Assembly (NCBI GenBank): GCA_037833965.1
Contig: AP031352.1
Coordinates: 2,026,501-2,090,500, forward strand
Length of the DNA: 64,000 nucleotides
Origin: Marchantia polymorpha subsp. ruderalis
Lineage: Eukaryota; Streptophyta; Marchantiopsida; Marchantiales; Marchantiaceae
Direction of reading: 5' to 3'
In this document: piece by piece, positions 1 to 12,039 of the stretch
How positions within the stretch are numbered: position 1 is the first letter of the stretch
Layout: every line of letters begins with the position of its first letter
The notes under the pieces: model-generated
The model's input: the letters and a program-made list of their open reading frames with translations, nothing else
Database searches by the model: none
What the model was told of the DNA's origin: nothing
Made by a program: the position numbers and the translations under genes

Positions 1-2451
1 CATTCTGCGTGTTTGATCGGCCAGTCGCAATACTCGGGATGTAGGCTCGAAGGTCTGGAACCCCAAGGAGTTCGCTGTCTCCTCGGTCATGATATTCACG
101 CCCGAGCCGGAGTCCACTGGTACCTTCTGTATAACGCAGCCTCCGATCTCTACTTCGATCTCTGGAGGTCCCAGGTCTCCTCCTTCCACTCTGTACACAG
201 CCGGAAGTTTCTCTTTTCGGGGTTTGCGTGGTCGGCGCAACGAAAGCATCAGCATCCTCCTGTACGTCTTATTGTCTTCCAACAACTGGTGGAAGGAAAT
301 ATTTGCCCTCTGGCTCCCCATGTCTTCCACTATGTCGTAGGGAGTGTTGGAAGTCACGGCCGGAAGTTTTCCTGTACTCGCGGTCGGAAGGGGTGTAGGG
401 GGCCTAACCGCCTTCCGGTCGTCGGATGTCATTCCGGCGCCCAGTGCTTCCTTGATGAGGTGACTCACCTCATCTTTGATGTCCGGAAGGTAATCTCGAG
501 TCCGGAACTCTTCTGAATACCTGTCCGCCTTTTCTGCGTTCTGCTCCGGCTGGGTGTTTCTCATAGCCGGAGGTGTACTTGGCGTTCTCCTTTGACCTTC
601 TCTAACTTCTTTAGACTTCCTCCTCTCTTCCCTACGCTCGAGGCGGCGAGTGTCCTCATGGCCTTCTCCTCTCCTCTTCGAACTTCGGGTTTCTACCCGG
701 CCGCACATTACTTCTTCCTCTGGCCATACTTCGTTTTCTTCAGCTGGGTCCAGACTCAGTTCTATCTGGTTGACTTGCACTTCTTCCTTGCCAGGTGTTG
801 ATACGAAACGCACGGCTGGCCTAGGGATTTGGGGCTGGTCACATTCAGCTGCTGTATGTCCGGACTTCTTGCAATTGCTGCACAATGGTGCATACCCCAT
901 TGGCCTCCTCGGGTGGGGACAACTTGGCGCGTAATGCCCCATGTCTCCGCAGTTGTAGCAACCATCGAATTGTGCTCGAGGTCGGTTATTTCCGGTGTGA
1001 TTTCCTGGAGGTGCCATGCGTCTTGGTGGGAGTGTACCCGCCATTTCCCTCGGAACAAAGCGCGGTATATGCACCGGTGGGTTCGGAGTTGTAGCTGGAG
1101 CTGTCTGTACCGAGTAGGCGGTGTCCTCAACCTGCTCAGTATAATACATAGGCGGCTCAGCATAATACATGGGGGTCTCCCACTGTGGTGCCCATTCGAC
1201 CGCATTCACTGGGTAAGATGGCCTCGCGGACATGCACTCCGTGTTGGCATGTCCCACCTGTCCGCACGTAGTACACCAGAGATTTGCTCGTTGTCTCGCA
1301 GGTGATTTACGTCGGTCTTGGCCTCCCACTACATGAACTTTCAGGTCCGCAAAATTCTTCACCAGGTTGTCTACCTTGGCTGCGATGTCCCCTTGAGTCT
1401 TCACTGGGATTCCCTTACCTCGATCCTTCTTCTTGATCGCACTGCGTTTCTTCTTCCGTCTTTCTTCTTCTGAAGATGACGAGTCCTCTTCCTCTTCCGA
1501 GGAAGAACTTGATTCGGAGGAGCTTGATTCTTCTGTCGAGGAAGGCGAGTTCCTTCTCTTCCGACGTCCGCCTTGCGACTTCTTCTTCGTCGACCGTCGG
1601 TCGCGTCTTCGAGTGTCAAGGGTTGACGTCTCAAAGGTCTCCGCGGAAGCTATCACATCTTGGATTGTGTCAGTCTTGCCTCTCCTACAGAAGGTCTCCA
1701 TTTCTCTTGAGAGTCCTGTCACATACCAATCCACTGCCTGTTGTACCGAATACGGTTCTCCCGGGCCTGTCTTCGGAATTCGATCTAGGAGGTCTTGGAA
1801 TCTCTCAGTGTAGTCTCGAAGATTCTCCTTCCGCTCGCGTCGAAGATTTCGAAGCCGGGTCAGAACTCGACTGTCATATCCGAGTTCGCGGAACCGCCTC
1901 AGAAACTTTTCCTTGAGCTGAGCCCAGGTCCGGATGCCAGTGGGGTCGGTGCTCTCATGGTTGTACCAGCTACGCGCTCGTCTGCGTAGCAGGCTAGGAA
2001 AGATTCGTAATCTGTCTTCATCACTGGTCTCACGATTGGCGATGGAGACAGACTCGAAGAGCTTTATGTATGAATCTGCATCATCGTCGTCGCCCGTTCC
2101 CGTGTATCTTGGATACGAATGTTTGGTGGTAGGTTGGGAAAACACCTGGCGGAGATTGGCTTGATGTTCTGCCATCGGTAATCCTGTCGACAGACTGATC
2201 CTAGGTTGGCCAAACTCAGGAAGAGTTCCCGTCGGAGGGATGTCCAATAGAACTGTTAGCTCAATGCTCTCGGTAGGTGAACTGGGACGCCTTTGTCTTC
2301 CAGTAGTCGGTGATGGCGATCTTTCTGCAGAGTCCTCACCGGGAGTCTTCTTTTTAGTTCGCCGTTTTGTTTCCACGGCTTTTTCTGAATCTCGACGGAG
2401 TTTCCGTGTGGCTCTCGCACTCAGGTTTCCCACACTATCGCTCGTCGACAT
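1..2451 (-). CDS. Gag-protease polyprotein of a Ty3/gypsy element (element 1), runs off the left edge
   Basis: I read this frame directly: 817 codons from ATG (2451-2449) to base 1 contain no stop, so the gene continues outside the window. Order of parts: a basic N-terminus; a retrotransposon Gag capsid region (WAQLKEKFLRRFRELGYDSR, around 1850-1930); a Ser/Glu-rich acidic tract (around 1450-1550); three CCHC zinc knuckles (CTTCGQVGHANTEC, CYNCGDMGHYAPSC, CSNCKKSGHTAAEC); a charged linker; and an aspartic protease starting with DSGSG near 100-115. Gag would form the particle and bind RNA, and the protease would mature the polyprotein. The start is supported by the PBS and 5' LTR just upstream and by an identical start in the second element at 59639. 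Here Gag and protease are one frame, whereas the second element has TAG at the equivalent junction. RT and integrase are not visible because the window ends. Confidence 0.9.
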   Translation of the reverse strand, partial: MSTSDSVGNLSARATRKLRRDSEKAVETKRRTKKKTPGEDSAERSPSPTTGRQRRPSSPTESIELTVLLDIPPTGTLPEFGQPRISLSTGLPMAEHQANLRQVFSQPTTKHSYPRYTGTGDDDDADSYIKLFESVSIANRETSDEDRLRIFPSLLRRRARSWYNHESTDPTGIRTWAQLKEKFLRRFRELGYDSRVLTRLRNLRRERKENLRDYTERFQDLLDRIPKTGPGEPYSVQQAVDWYVTGLSREMETFCRRGKTDTIQDVIASAETFETSTLDTRRRDRRSTKKKSQGGRRKRRNSPSSTEESSSSESSSSSEEEEDSSSSEEERRKKKRSAIKKKDRGKGIPVKTQGDIAAKVDNLVKNFADLKVHVVGGQDRRKSPARQRANLWCTTCGQVGHANTECMSARPSYPVNAVEWAPQWETPMYYAEPPMYYTEQVEDTAYSVQTAPATTPNPPVHIPRFVPREMAGTLPPRRMAPPGNHTGNNRPRAQFDGCYNCGDMGHYAPSCPHPRRPMGYAPLCSNCKKSGHTAAECDQPQIPRPAVRFVSTPGKEEVQVNQIELSLDPAEENEVWPEEEVMCGRVETRSSKRRGEGHEDTRRLERREERRKSKEVREGQRRTPSTPPAMRNTQPEQNAEKADRYSEEFRTRDYLPDIKDEVSHLIKEALGAGMTSDDRKAVRPPTPLPTASTGKLPAVTSNTPYDIVEDMGSQRANISFHQLLEDNKTYRRMLMLSLRRPRKPRKEKLPAVYRVEGGDLGPPEIEVEIGGCVIQKVPVDSGSGVNIMTEETANSLGFQTFEPTSRVLRLADQTRRM

Positions 2452-2494
2452 TCACCGAGCATTGCTGCTCAAGGTTTCTGGTGTTGACGCACTG

Positions 2495-2512
2495 TCCCCG
2501 GCAGCGGCGCCA
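2495..2512 (-). other. Primer binding site of element 1 (tRNA-Asp type)
   Basis: On the minus strand this reads TGGCGCCGCTGCCGGGGA. It matches the plant tRNA-Asp 3' end complement (TGGCGCCGTTGCCGGGGA in angiosperms) except at one base. It lies 22 nt downstream of the LTR end, the same offset as in the two other PBS copies of the window. It marks where minus-strand DNA synthesis would start. Confidence 0.85.
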
Positions 2513-3431
2513 AAAAGAAGTTGTCGGCTCCTTATGTAATAACCCACCAAAGGCTAAAACTGCAGTATGGTGGTAAAAAGATCGAACCCACAGGGACAGA
2601 GGCAACACACAGAGTAAAAGTGTCACATTTAACAGACTTTTGGTAGAGTTTGAATTCTAGGCGACTGTCACTCCCAGAAATACTGCAGTGCTCGACTCGG
2701 AGGCTCGACTCGGAGGAGGATCTCAACTCGGAGGATGCTCGGAGGATGCACGGTACAGCTTGGTCACTCAACACACACACACACACACCTGAAACTGGCA
2801 AAAAGCACAACTCGGAGGTCGGTCAGGACCTCCGCTTCGGATTTCAGGAGGAAAGTGTCTCGCAAGTTCACTCAGAGGTTCTGCAGGAAGTGCCTCCCAC
2901 TCCGGCTTTTACTGCCCTTCCGCCAGGAACTAGCGGGGGTACCCGGACTGGACTTCTCACTTCGGAACGAAGCCTCTACGTACGCCGTGGACGTCACCCT
3001 CGACTATCACACAAAACGCAGGGAGTGCAGACCCGACTGAGAACTTACTGAAAACACGATCCAGTAACACACACACAACCTGAATTACAAACCAAGGTTT
3101 ACACGAAGTAATGAAACTTCACATTGGCATTCAGGGGAAACTTCCCGTAGGAGTACAATCAGGATATGTCACTCGAAGGAGTAAGGGGGAACTGTTCAAG
3201 TATCTAACTCGCAGCCGGCTCTGAGTATCAGAAATCACCCGCAGGTGCAGATCCGCACTACTCAAGTCTCTAACCGGGTACTAGCTCTGAACATTCAGCC
3301 GAAGGCCTTCAACTACAACATACGGTAACTTCGCTATGCTGCAGCTTCTCTACGTGGTGCCAGGACCAAAAATGCACAAACACGCCAAGAAAGTGAGTTC
3401 CTGATCTGCACTTCCGAAACTGGAAGAGTCC

Positions 3432-3460
3432 CAAGGCAAAACGCCTTGATCTACTTTATA
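3432..3460 (-). promoter_or_regulatory. LTR-1 core promoter: TATA box and downstream hairpin
   Basis: The minus strand carries TATAAAGTA (3460-3452), then a hairpin CAAGGC-GTTTT-GCCTTG (3448-3432). The U3 ORF ends just upstream, so this is the likely retroelement promoter, with R-U5 running on to 2535. The stem differs from the E-type stem (CCAGGC/GCCTGG) by a paired change that keeps base pairing. Confidence 0.6.
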
Positions 3461-3493
3461 CTCTCAAAAGATCCTAACTAGCACTACGCTATC

Positions 3494-4609
3494 CTATCTA
3501 CCACTCGCAGCATCTGCGCGAAACCAAACTACTCTACTGCACTCAGCAGATCCGGTGCTGCGCCTCCTGCGCGCCGGACTGCTCCGCTTACTGTCTCTAC
3601 CTTGCCAGTCTTCCGACCGGCTGCGCAACCCCAGGCGTCGGAGCGCTGCAGTGACTTCCGACTGCAAGTGCGCCATAGTGTCGCGCGCACCCGACAAGAA
3701 GGTTTCTAATTTTCTTGCCACTCGCCGCCGACTCCGACTGTCACCTTCCGTCAATGCCGCCGCCCGAAGCTCGAACTCCCTGAGTGTGATCCTCTCTTGA
3801 GCTGCCACCTCCCAATGGGTGTATCCGTTTAGACAACGAGTCACCCGTGCCGCCAACTCTCCTCGTGCCCTGCAGCTGCTCTCCACCTCTGCCAGCTGCG
3901 TTTCTAAATCCGCACGTTGTGCCCTCAAATCCGAGCACTCGGTTTGCAAGTTGCACAACAACTCCTCATCCTCCTTGCGGGCTCTTTGACTTTCCTCTAA
4001 GGCGCGCGTCTGGCGCGCAAGCTCGGCTGCTAGGACGTTGTTCTGTCTCCGCTCCTCCTGCAGTTCCGACTCGATCTTTGCCCGTATTAGTTCGGCCTCC
4101 GCCTGACTCTTCGTCGCCGCATCCTCCTTCTGCTGCTGCAAGGCTTGGTACAGCTTCTGGGTGACCGCCAGGTGTTGTCGGAGGGCGGTGTTCCTATCCA
4201 CATATACTCCGCATCTAGAGGCCCACCTTGCCACCTTGCTCCTCGTCCTTCGCCTGATTGTCTCCACATAAGACTGCGGTTTTAAGGCACTTGCGTATTT
4301 GGATGTCTTGCGATCCAGATATCGCAGGAGTGGAACTATCTGTTCGCACAGCACCCCTGTTGGCGTTTTCTGCACCGAATCCTCTTCTTGCTCTTCCGAG
4401 CTCGTCTCATCCTCAGTCGGGAGGATCTCAGTCGCCACCGAATCCCTTGGCGACTCCCTGGAACTGTGGCGCGCAGCAGCTTCTGCTGCGACTGCTGCTC
4501 CACTGCCTGCTAAAATATCCAGGGCAGTGGGAGATCCCACTGCTTGAGCCCCTGTTCCGGCTCGATCTTCGGGTTGTGAAGGGGTCGACGCCGCAGTGAC
4601 TTTTGTCAC
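3494..4609 (-). pseudogene. 3' half of the LTR-encoded (U3) ORF, D-type, 5'-truncated
   Basis: The open frame of about 371 codons matches the C-terminal part of the LTR ORF seen intact at 41448-44552. Shared landmarks are LLRYLDRK, a SYxE-x2-RRRTR block, long heptad-like Glu/Gln/Arg/Leu stretches (probable coiled coil), REFELRAA, a DSRSRR-VA-KL segment, LGLRSRxEDWQGR, and the basic end RRRRSTGSAECS. Upstream in the same frame a TGA appears near 4650 at the deletion junction, and no ATG opens this segment, so it is a truncated remnant. Function is unknown. It is D-type, closest to the copy in LTR-D, and clearly diverged from the E-type copies while keeping the same blocks. Confidence 0.75.
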
Positions 4610-5363
4610 TCTTGCACTGCCCGCTTCTGCTGCCTGTCCTTCCGTCAGCGCAACTCATGCCAGCGCATCCGGCCTTCAGCGCCACGTCGGAGGCGTACAT
4701 CCGACCGGCGCTTTCCTTCCATGAACAGCCGCCAAGGGCGCTTCCGACTCTGAGTTGGTTTCCTCCTGTGAGCGCGTGATTCCGCCGAAGGCGCATCGCC
4801 GAGGGCGTACGGGAATCCTTTCCGGCTGTGAACCCTAGCGCGAACGGCGCATGTCCGGCTACGAGTTTTCCGACGCTCATAACTTCTCCATTCCTGATCC
4901 ATCTCCGGCGCTCTTGGACTCGTTAGAACGAGCGTCCCGAGCTCTGTCTAATGCAACTTCCACCAACTGGATCTACCGTGTATCCCGATTGTTATGAAGG
5001 TTTTCCCTTTCCGCGCTAGCGGCGCTTCGCCGAAGGCGCACTCATGGTCGGATGCCTTTAGAGGTCCGGGCCCTTCTCCTGACGTCTTTAGCAAAACCTC
5101 CTCCTGAGGTGTCTGCGCCGGAAGCGTAGCTTCCTTATACGCTAGAGGCGCGTGAGTAGAGACACCTCAAAAAGGAGCCTTTGCCGAAGGCGCCGAAGAC
5201 GTTGGCGTTGGTACATCCGACTACGTGATTCTTTGTGCCCTCGTGACGATCTCATCAATCCACTCTATTTAGCGTACCCTTCTCTAGCTACAAACACTGC
5301 TTTGGTACTAGTTTTCTAAAATTGTTTAAATTCTGCAAAAAAAACAAAAAGTGTGTTACCACA

Positions 5364-8300
5364 GCCTTGTGAGGTAGAAAGTGTACGGTGCCTTCCGCGC
5401 CAGCGCAGCGCCGCGTACGGCGGAAGAGCCGCCAGAGTAATCAAATCGGTACGGACCATGCGGACGGGACGGGTGGATGCGCTCTGGGACGGACGGAGTT
5501 GCGGCGGCGGAAGCGCCGACGAAGAGACAAGGAACGGACAGACTGGACGGAGACGGCTGACCACGGTCAACGCCTTCCGCGCCAGCGCAGCGCCGCGCAC
5601 GGAATTCGCCTGCGCACAGGCGAACGCCTGTGCACAGGAGGATGTTCAAGTTCCGCGCCGGCGGAGCATCCGCCGAGGCTCCTGCCTGCGCACAGGCAGG
5701 AGTTGAACTTTTGTCCGACATGCGGACACACGCGTCAAGGCAGAGGGGGATTGGCCGAGGGGCGGTACGAACAAGTGTACCGCGCAAGGCGGAAAACTCG
5801 CCTTCTGCGTTACGCCCCCATGTCCGCAGGGTGACACGCTCGCGGAGTTCAAATCCGCCAATTCGAGCGTGAGAGTTTAATCGACGACGGCGGAGCGTGA
5901 AGCCGCGCGTGAGAGCGAAGACCGTTCCAGCGTACAGCCGGCGCGGCCATCAAGTGAGACGTTCTTCACGAGCAGGAGCCGACCATGACCTTCGACCGGG
6001 CGGCGGAGAACGTCCCATTCTTGAATTCGCGATTCCAATCTCTTGTGCGCGCTGCGCGCATCCATCTGCTGGCTGCTGAACATTCTCGACGTCGTCGCAC
6101 AGGAGATTTCTTGTTAATTGAGGGAGAAGTGAATGCGCGTGATTTGGAATTGAGGGCGATTAGAGTTTGCCGAGAGAGAAAGAAGCACGGGTAGTGCGGA
6201 AGTAGAATGAGCGGGCGAGCGAACTCCAGGAACGCAATGACGAGACCGAGCAGATTGCGGATGGTGCCACTTCGCCTACCACAGAACGGGCTGCGCGCTT
6301 TCGAGGAGCGCTTAATAGCAAGAAAGCTCAATTTCTTGCTATGGGGATGGAACTACATCTGTGCGAATATGGTGCGCGAGTGGCTAGAGCCACAGGGACC
6401 ACCCTCGCGCGGATTGCGTCCGCATGTTGATCGGTGGACAGTCCAAGATTGGGCGCAGGCGTTGGGAAGATGTGCTGGCATGCCAGGGCATCTCCTTTTC
6501 GACAGTGAGAGCATCAAGGTGACCAAGCAGGAAGAGGCGCAATTTGTGGAGCTGTTCAAGACCGGGAGGTCTACCAAGAATGGGTACAGGACCCGTGATT
6601 ACAAGGATCGATTTCGCCGGACTTTGTCCGCGGCGCTGATGCAATTACTGCAGCCGCACCGCGCCTGCTACATCACATTGTGGCAGGTCTCTTTTGTGGA
6701 GTGCGTCATCGAAGGAACTCCAATTCACTGGGCGAGCATCCTGCACAGGGTGATGCGACAGCACGCGTTTGAGGAGAAGGGGGGAACTCTAAACCATCTC
6801 TCTCCTTTCCTCATCAATTTTTATCGACAGCGGAATTGTTTGACAGCGGCGGAGCTTGAACATTTTCCGCCATTGTCCATCGACCATCCCGGGAAGTATG
6901 TGCGGGAGAATGAGGTCGACACTGATGCAGAGGAGTCACCGACTTCTACCCCATCAAGGCGGAGGGACGAAGGGAGACACACTCCTGCAGCACGAGTGCC
7001 GCGGAAGCGGCGATGGAGGGAAGAGTCTGAAGAGGAGCAGCATCAAGAACCCTCTGCTCCCATTCGACCGCGGCCGCTGTGCGAGCCATACAGCCGGCCG
7101 AAGCAGAAGGCACGCAGACTGGTGTTACCAGCCGACAGTGCGGACACGGCGACGATTGCGACGGAGAAAGGAAGTGCGTCGCCAGAGAAGCATGAGGAAG
7201 CGCGGACGACCGCAGGAGCAACGGGCCCCGCTGCAACCTCGACGGGAGAGAGGCCGCCTACGGGCCAAGGGCCTCCGGAGTTACCACGTGCGATGCGGAC
7301 AGATGTTCCGTTTGCGCACAGACGAGCCTCCGCGGACGGACGAGCCTCCGCGGACAGGCGTTCACAAGTGGACGTGGATCTACGCTTACGCGTGGGAAGG
7401 AGCAGTCCGCCTGTGCAAAGGCGCTCACCTGTGCACAGGTCGCCTGTGCACAGGACACCTCCACACGTGCCGCCTGTGCACAGGCAAGAATCACCCCCGT
7501 TCCAACGTAGGAAGGGGAAGGAGCCGGCGGAAGAACCGCCTACGAGACACCGGCCCTCGGGGCCAGACCCTCCGGCGCACCACGCGCCGCAATTTGCGCC
7601 TTCGGCGCCAGGGCCTTCGAGCCGAGGAGATACGAGCAGGGAGCGTGCGGAGGCCGCATCATCGGCGGGAAGTCCGCCGATAGATGCGCCTTCGGCGGTA
7701 GGGCCTATAGGCCAAGGAACATCGGGCGAGCGGCCCCCGGCCATGTCGCCTTCGGCGATGGATGTCCGCGGCGCTACGCCTGCGGCGGACAAGGCGCCGG
7801 CAATCGCGCCTGCGCACGGGCCGGGCACAGCCCCCACGGACCGATCAAGGGAGCAGCAACAGACGGTGGAGCGGAGTGACTGTCCGCGGGATGAAATTTT
7901 GATGCGCGATGCGCAATCAAACCCCGCGCAGCCACCCTCCGCTCGATCGCCTTCGGCGGCGGGCGACGGCGGCAGAGAGGATGCGGTAGACAATCAACAA
8001 GCGAGTGACGGGGATGCCGCACGGGTACATTCGCCTTCCGCCTTGGACATTTTGGCGACGAGCAGCGAGGCTGCAGCCGTGCCTTCGTAGGCAGCACACG
8101 TCGATGACGTGCAGCCCCACTCGGGGCAGTCGCCGACACAATCAATGGCGACTGAAATTCTCCACTCGGATGATGACGACGGGGGCTCCACGGAAGAAAT
8201 GTCAGGAGCAGAAGACACCGAGGAGGAGGAGGAGGAAATTGTTGGAGCGCCGGCGGCGGCGCTCTCTGAGCAGGTGATTCCGTTGCTGAGGTACTTGGAT

Positions 8301-10138
8301 CGCAAGGTCGATAAATACGCCGACCCACTCCAGCCGGGATCTTACATCGAGTTAGTGCGCAGGCGGACTCGCACTAAAGTCCACACCAGCAAGCTATTAG
8401 CTAGAGTGGACCAGGAGTTGAGGGAATTGAAGGAGAAGCATGCATGCTTGTGGGGTCAGTACAAACTTAATCAGAAATTCTACAAGCACTCCGAGAAGAT
8501 GAAGGATGAGAAACTGGACGAGCTCACCAAGGAGCAGGTGAAGGTCAAGGAAGCACTCATTTCTGAGCAGGCCCAGAATCGGATTTTGTCAGAGGAGCTC
8601 GTGCGACAGACGCGGTTGTTGGAACAATGTCAGCTCGCACGGCAGGCGGATGAAGAGTTAATCCGCAGGTTACAGTCAGAGTGTGGCGAATTGAGAGCGC
8701 AACGTGCTGAAGCCGAATCGCAATTAGTGTTAATTGAAGAGGATCGCAGGAAGGAGGCGGATCGCACGAAGGTGGAGACGGCGAGGCGAGTCGCCCACTG
8801 TCTCAAGGGCTACGCCCACTGGGAAGTGAAGGCGCAGGAGAAACTCACACTGCGTGAGTTTGAATTGCGCGCAGCCGGGTTGTTGTCAGGCGACAGTAGG
8901 AGTCGGCGGAAGGTAGCAAAGAAGCTCGATGCCTTTCTGTCGAAGGCACAGGATACCATGTCCGCCCTCGAAGTGGAGGTGTCCGCGGCGTTGCAGCGTT
9001 TGGGACTGCGCAGTCGAGCGGAAGATTGGCAGGGTAGGGAGTTAGTGCGCGGCAGTCGGCCGCGCAGGAGACGTAGTACAGGTTCCGCGGAGTGTAGTGT
9101 AGCGTGGTTCCGTGCAGGCGTGTAGCGTAGTGCAGTGTAGTGTTAGGTAGGACTTAGAAGGTATAAAATAGTTCCAGGCGTTTTGCCTGGGGTTCTTTCC
9201 CATCAGAAGTGCAGATCAGGAACCCATTTCCTTTGCGTGTTTGTGTCCTTGAGTTCTGTCACCACGCACGAGGAGTTACAACTTAGCGTTCCGCATTTTG
9301 TAGCTGAAGGCCTTCGGCCGAATGTTCAGAGCTAGTACATTGGTTAGAGACTTGAGTAGTTCGGATCTGCACCTGCGGGTGACTGCCGATGCTCAGAGCC
9401 AGTGACTAGTTAGATACTTGAACAGTTTTGCCCCTACACCTTCGAGTGTTCCTTTCTGATTGTACTCCTTGGGATTTTTCCCCTGAATGCCAAAGTGAAG
9501 TTTTGCTACTTCGTGTAAGCCTTGGTTGTAAATTCAGGTTACGCTGCAGCAGGTGCCTTGAGGGTAACCCCTGTAGTATTTCTGGGAATGACAAGTGCCT
9601 GAGAATTCAAACTCTTCAATAGACTGTTGTTGTGTTACTGGAATGTTTCACAGTGAGTCCTTCAGTGTGGACCTGTGTTCTCTGCGCGTTTTGTGAGTTG
9701 AGAGTGTTGTTCACCGCGTCTGAGTGACTTCGATCCGAAGTAGGTAGTCCAAACCGGGTTTCCTACACTAGCAGCAAGCTAGTGGAAGCGTTGTAAAAGC
9801 CGGAGTTGGAAGTCACTGCCCGCAGCTTTGCCGAGTGTGCTCGCGAGAGACTTTCCCCCTGAAATCTTGAAGTAGAGGTCCTAACGGATCTCTGGGTTGT
9901 GTTTCTGTAGTTTCAGGTGTGTGTGTGTGTGTGTGTGTGTTACGCTGCACTGTGCGAACTCCGAGTGCGCTCCGAGTGGACACTTGCAGTATTTCTGGGA
10001 GTGACAGTTGCCTGAGAATTCAAACTCCTCAATAGTCTGTTAAAACGTGACACTTTGTACCCCGTGTGTTCCTCTGTCCCTGTGGGTTCGACCTTTCTAC
10101 CACTATATTGCAGTTTTAGCCTTTAGTGGGTTATTACA
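5364..10138 (+). mobile_element. LTR-A: E-type LTR interrupted by element 1, inserted in LTR-B
   Basis: The sequence at 5364 corresponds to position about 40838 of the complete LTR-E copy, so the first 630 bp or so lie beyond the inserted element 1, left of the window. It contains the leader, the U3 ORF (5985-9125), TATAAAATA at 9162-9170, the hairpin at 9174-9190 and a long R-U5 ending GGGTTATTACA at 10138. It is followed by GAGGA, which resumes the interrupted ORF of LTR-B, so LTR-A sits inside another copy of its own family. Confidence 0.85.
5985..9125 (+). pseudogene. LTR-encoded (U3) ORF in LTR-A, two nonsense codons
   Basis: A frame of 1,047 codons starts at the conserved GACCATGACC context and matches the intact ORF at 41448-44552 throughout. 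Two in-frame TAG codons break it, at 6192-6194 and 8088-8090. Both are CAG in the intact copy, and no frameshift is needed. The N-terminal domain (LLWGWNY, MVREWLEPQG, RPHVDRW, DWAQALGRCAGMPG), the Pro/Arg/Ser-rich middle and the C-terminal coiled-coil region are all present. It is a recently decayed copy of a protein of unknown function. Confidence 0.8.
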
Positions 10139-11038
10139 GAGGAGGAGGAAATTCTTGGAGCGCCGGCGGCGGCGCTCTCTGAGCAGGTGATTCCGTTGCT
10201 GAGGTACTTGGATCGCAAAGTCGATAAATACGCCGACCCACTTCAGCCGGGATCTTACATCGAGTTAGTGCGTAGGCGGACTCGCACTAAAGTCCACACC
10301 AGCAAGCTACTAGCTAGAGTGGACCAGGAGTTGAGGAAATTGAAGGAGAAGCATGAATGCTTGTGGGGTCAGTATAAACTCAATCAGAAATTCTACAAGT
10401 ACTCCGAGAAGGTGAGGGATGGGAAACTGGAAGAGCTCACCAAGGAGCAGGTGAAGGTCACAGAAGCACTAATTTCTGAGCAGGCCCAGAATCGGATTTT
10501 GTCAGAGGAGCTCGTGCGACAGACGCGGTTGTTAGAACAGTGTCAGCTCGCACGGCAGGCGGATGAGGAGGTAATCCGCAGGCTACAGTCAGAGTGTGGC
10601 GAATTGAGAGCGCAACGTGCTGGGGCCGAATCGCAATTAGTGGTAATTGAAGAGGATCGCAGGAAGGAGGCAGATCGCACAAAGGTGGAGACGGCGAGGC
10701 GTGTCGCCCACTGTCTCAAGGGCTACGCCCACAGGGAAGTGGCGGCGCAGGAGAAACTCACACTGCGTGAGTTTGAACTTCGCGCAGCCGGGTTGTTGTT
10801 AGGCGACAGCAGGAGTCGGCGGAAGGTAGCAAAGAAGCTCGATGCTTTTCTGTCGAAGGCGCAGGATACCATGTCCGCCCTCGAAGTGGAGGTGTCCGCG
10901 GCATTGCAGCGATTGGGACTGCGCAGTCGAGCAGAAGACTGGCAGGGTAGGGAGTTAGTGCGCGGCAGTCCGTCGCGCAGGAGACGTAGCACAGGTTCCG
11001 CGGAGTGTAGTGTAGCGTGGTTCAGTGCAGGCGTGTAG
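10139..11038 (+). pseudogene. C-terminal 300 codons of the LTR ORF in LTR-B
   Basis: The frame is open from the insertion junction to the usual stop and encodes the acidic stretch, LLRYLDRKVDKYADPLQPG, the coiled-coil section and the RRRRSTGSAECS end. It is separated from its 5' part by the insertion of LTR-A, so it cannot make a full protein. It carries small substitutions relative to LTR-E (for example HREVAAQEK for HWEVKAQEK). Confidence 0.75.
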
Positions 11039-12030
11039 TGTAGTGCTAGTAGGACTTAGAAGGTATAAAATAGTTCCAGGCGTTTTGCCTGGGGTTCTTT
11101 CCCATCAGAAGTGCAGATCAGGAACCCATTTCCTTTGCGTGTTTGTGTCCTTGAGTTCTGTCACCACGCATGAGGAGTTACAACTTAGCGTTCCGCATTT
11201 TGTAGCTGAAGGCCTTCGGCCGAATGTTCAGAGCTAGTACATTGGTTAGAGACTTGACTAGTTCGGAACTGCACCTGCGGGTGACAGCCGATGCTCAGAG
11301 CCAGTGACTAGTTAGATACTTGAACAGTTTTGCCCCTACACCTTCGAGTGTTTCTTTCTGATTGTACTCCTTTGGGATTTTTCCCCTGAATGCCAAAGTG
11401 AAGTTTTGCTACTTCGTGTAAGCCTTGGTTGTAAATTCAGGTTACGCTGCAGCAGGTGCCTTGAGGGTAACCCCTGTAGTATTTCTGGGAATGACAAGTG
11501 CCTGAGAATTCAAACTCTTCAATAGACTGTTGTTGTGTTACTGGAATGTTTCTCAGTGAGTCCTTCAGTGCGGACCTGTGTTCTATGCGCGTTTTGTGAG
11601 TTGAGAGTGTTGTTCACCTCGTATGAGTGACTTCGATCCGAAGTAGGCAGTCCAAACCGGGTTTCCTACACTAGCAGCAAGCTAGTGGAAGTGTTGTAAA
11701 AGCCGGAGTTGGAAGCCACTGCCCGCAGCTTCGCTGAGTGTGCTCGTGAGAGACTTTTCCCCCTGAAATCTTGAGTAGAGGTCCTAACGGATCTCTGGGT
11801 TGTGTTTCTGCAGTTTCAGGTGTGTGTGTGTGTTACGCTGCACTGTGCGACCTCCGAGTGCGCTCCGAGTGGACACTTGCAGTATTTCTGGGAGTGACAG
11901 TCGCCTGAGAATTCAAACTCCTCAATAGTCTGTTAAACGTGACACTTTGTACCCTGTGTGTTCCTTTGTCCCTGTGGGTTCGACCTTTCTACCACTATAT
12001 TGCAGTTTTAGCCTTTAGTGGGTTATTACA
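10139..12030 (+). mobile_element. LTR-B: 3' part of an E-type LTR
   Basis: The part visible here begins inside the U3 ORF at GAGGA (the presumed target duplication of LTR-A) and runs through TATAAAATA at 11064-11072 and the long R-U5 to GGGTTATTACA at 12030. The rest lies left of the window. It abuts non-repetitive DNA (TCACA...) at 12031, so it is the outermost and probably oldest layer of the left nest. Confidence 0.8.
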
Positions 12031-12039
12031 TCACACCAT

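Larger units (their letters stand above)
2535..5363 (-). mobile_element. LTR-1: 5' LTR of element 1, D-type subfamily, internally deleted
   Basis: Read on the minus strand, it starts TGTGGTAACACAC at 5363 and ends GGGTTATTACA at 2535, directly followed by the PBS and gag of element 1. It interrupts LTR-A: GCCTT at 5364-5368 resumes that LTR, and the matching target copy must lie left of the window. It is 2,829 bp, against 6,782 bp for the related LTR-D. The missing part is the 5' half of the U3 ORF, with a junction near 4640 that joins upstream U3 sequence to the ORF 3' half. Confidence 0.85.

Noticed and set aside
9900-9945. GT/CA runs in R-U5 as informative microsatellites
   Set aside because: They are part of every LTR copy and vary only in length; already covered by the LTR annotation.
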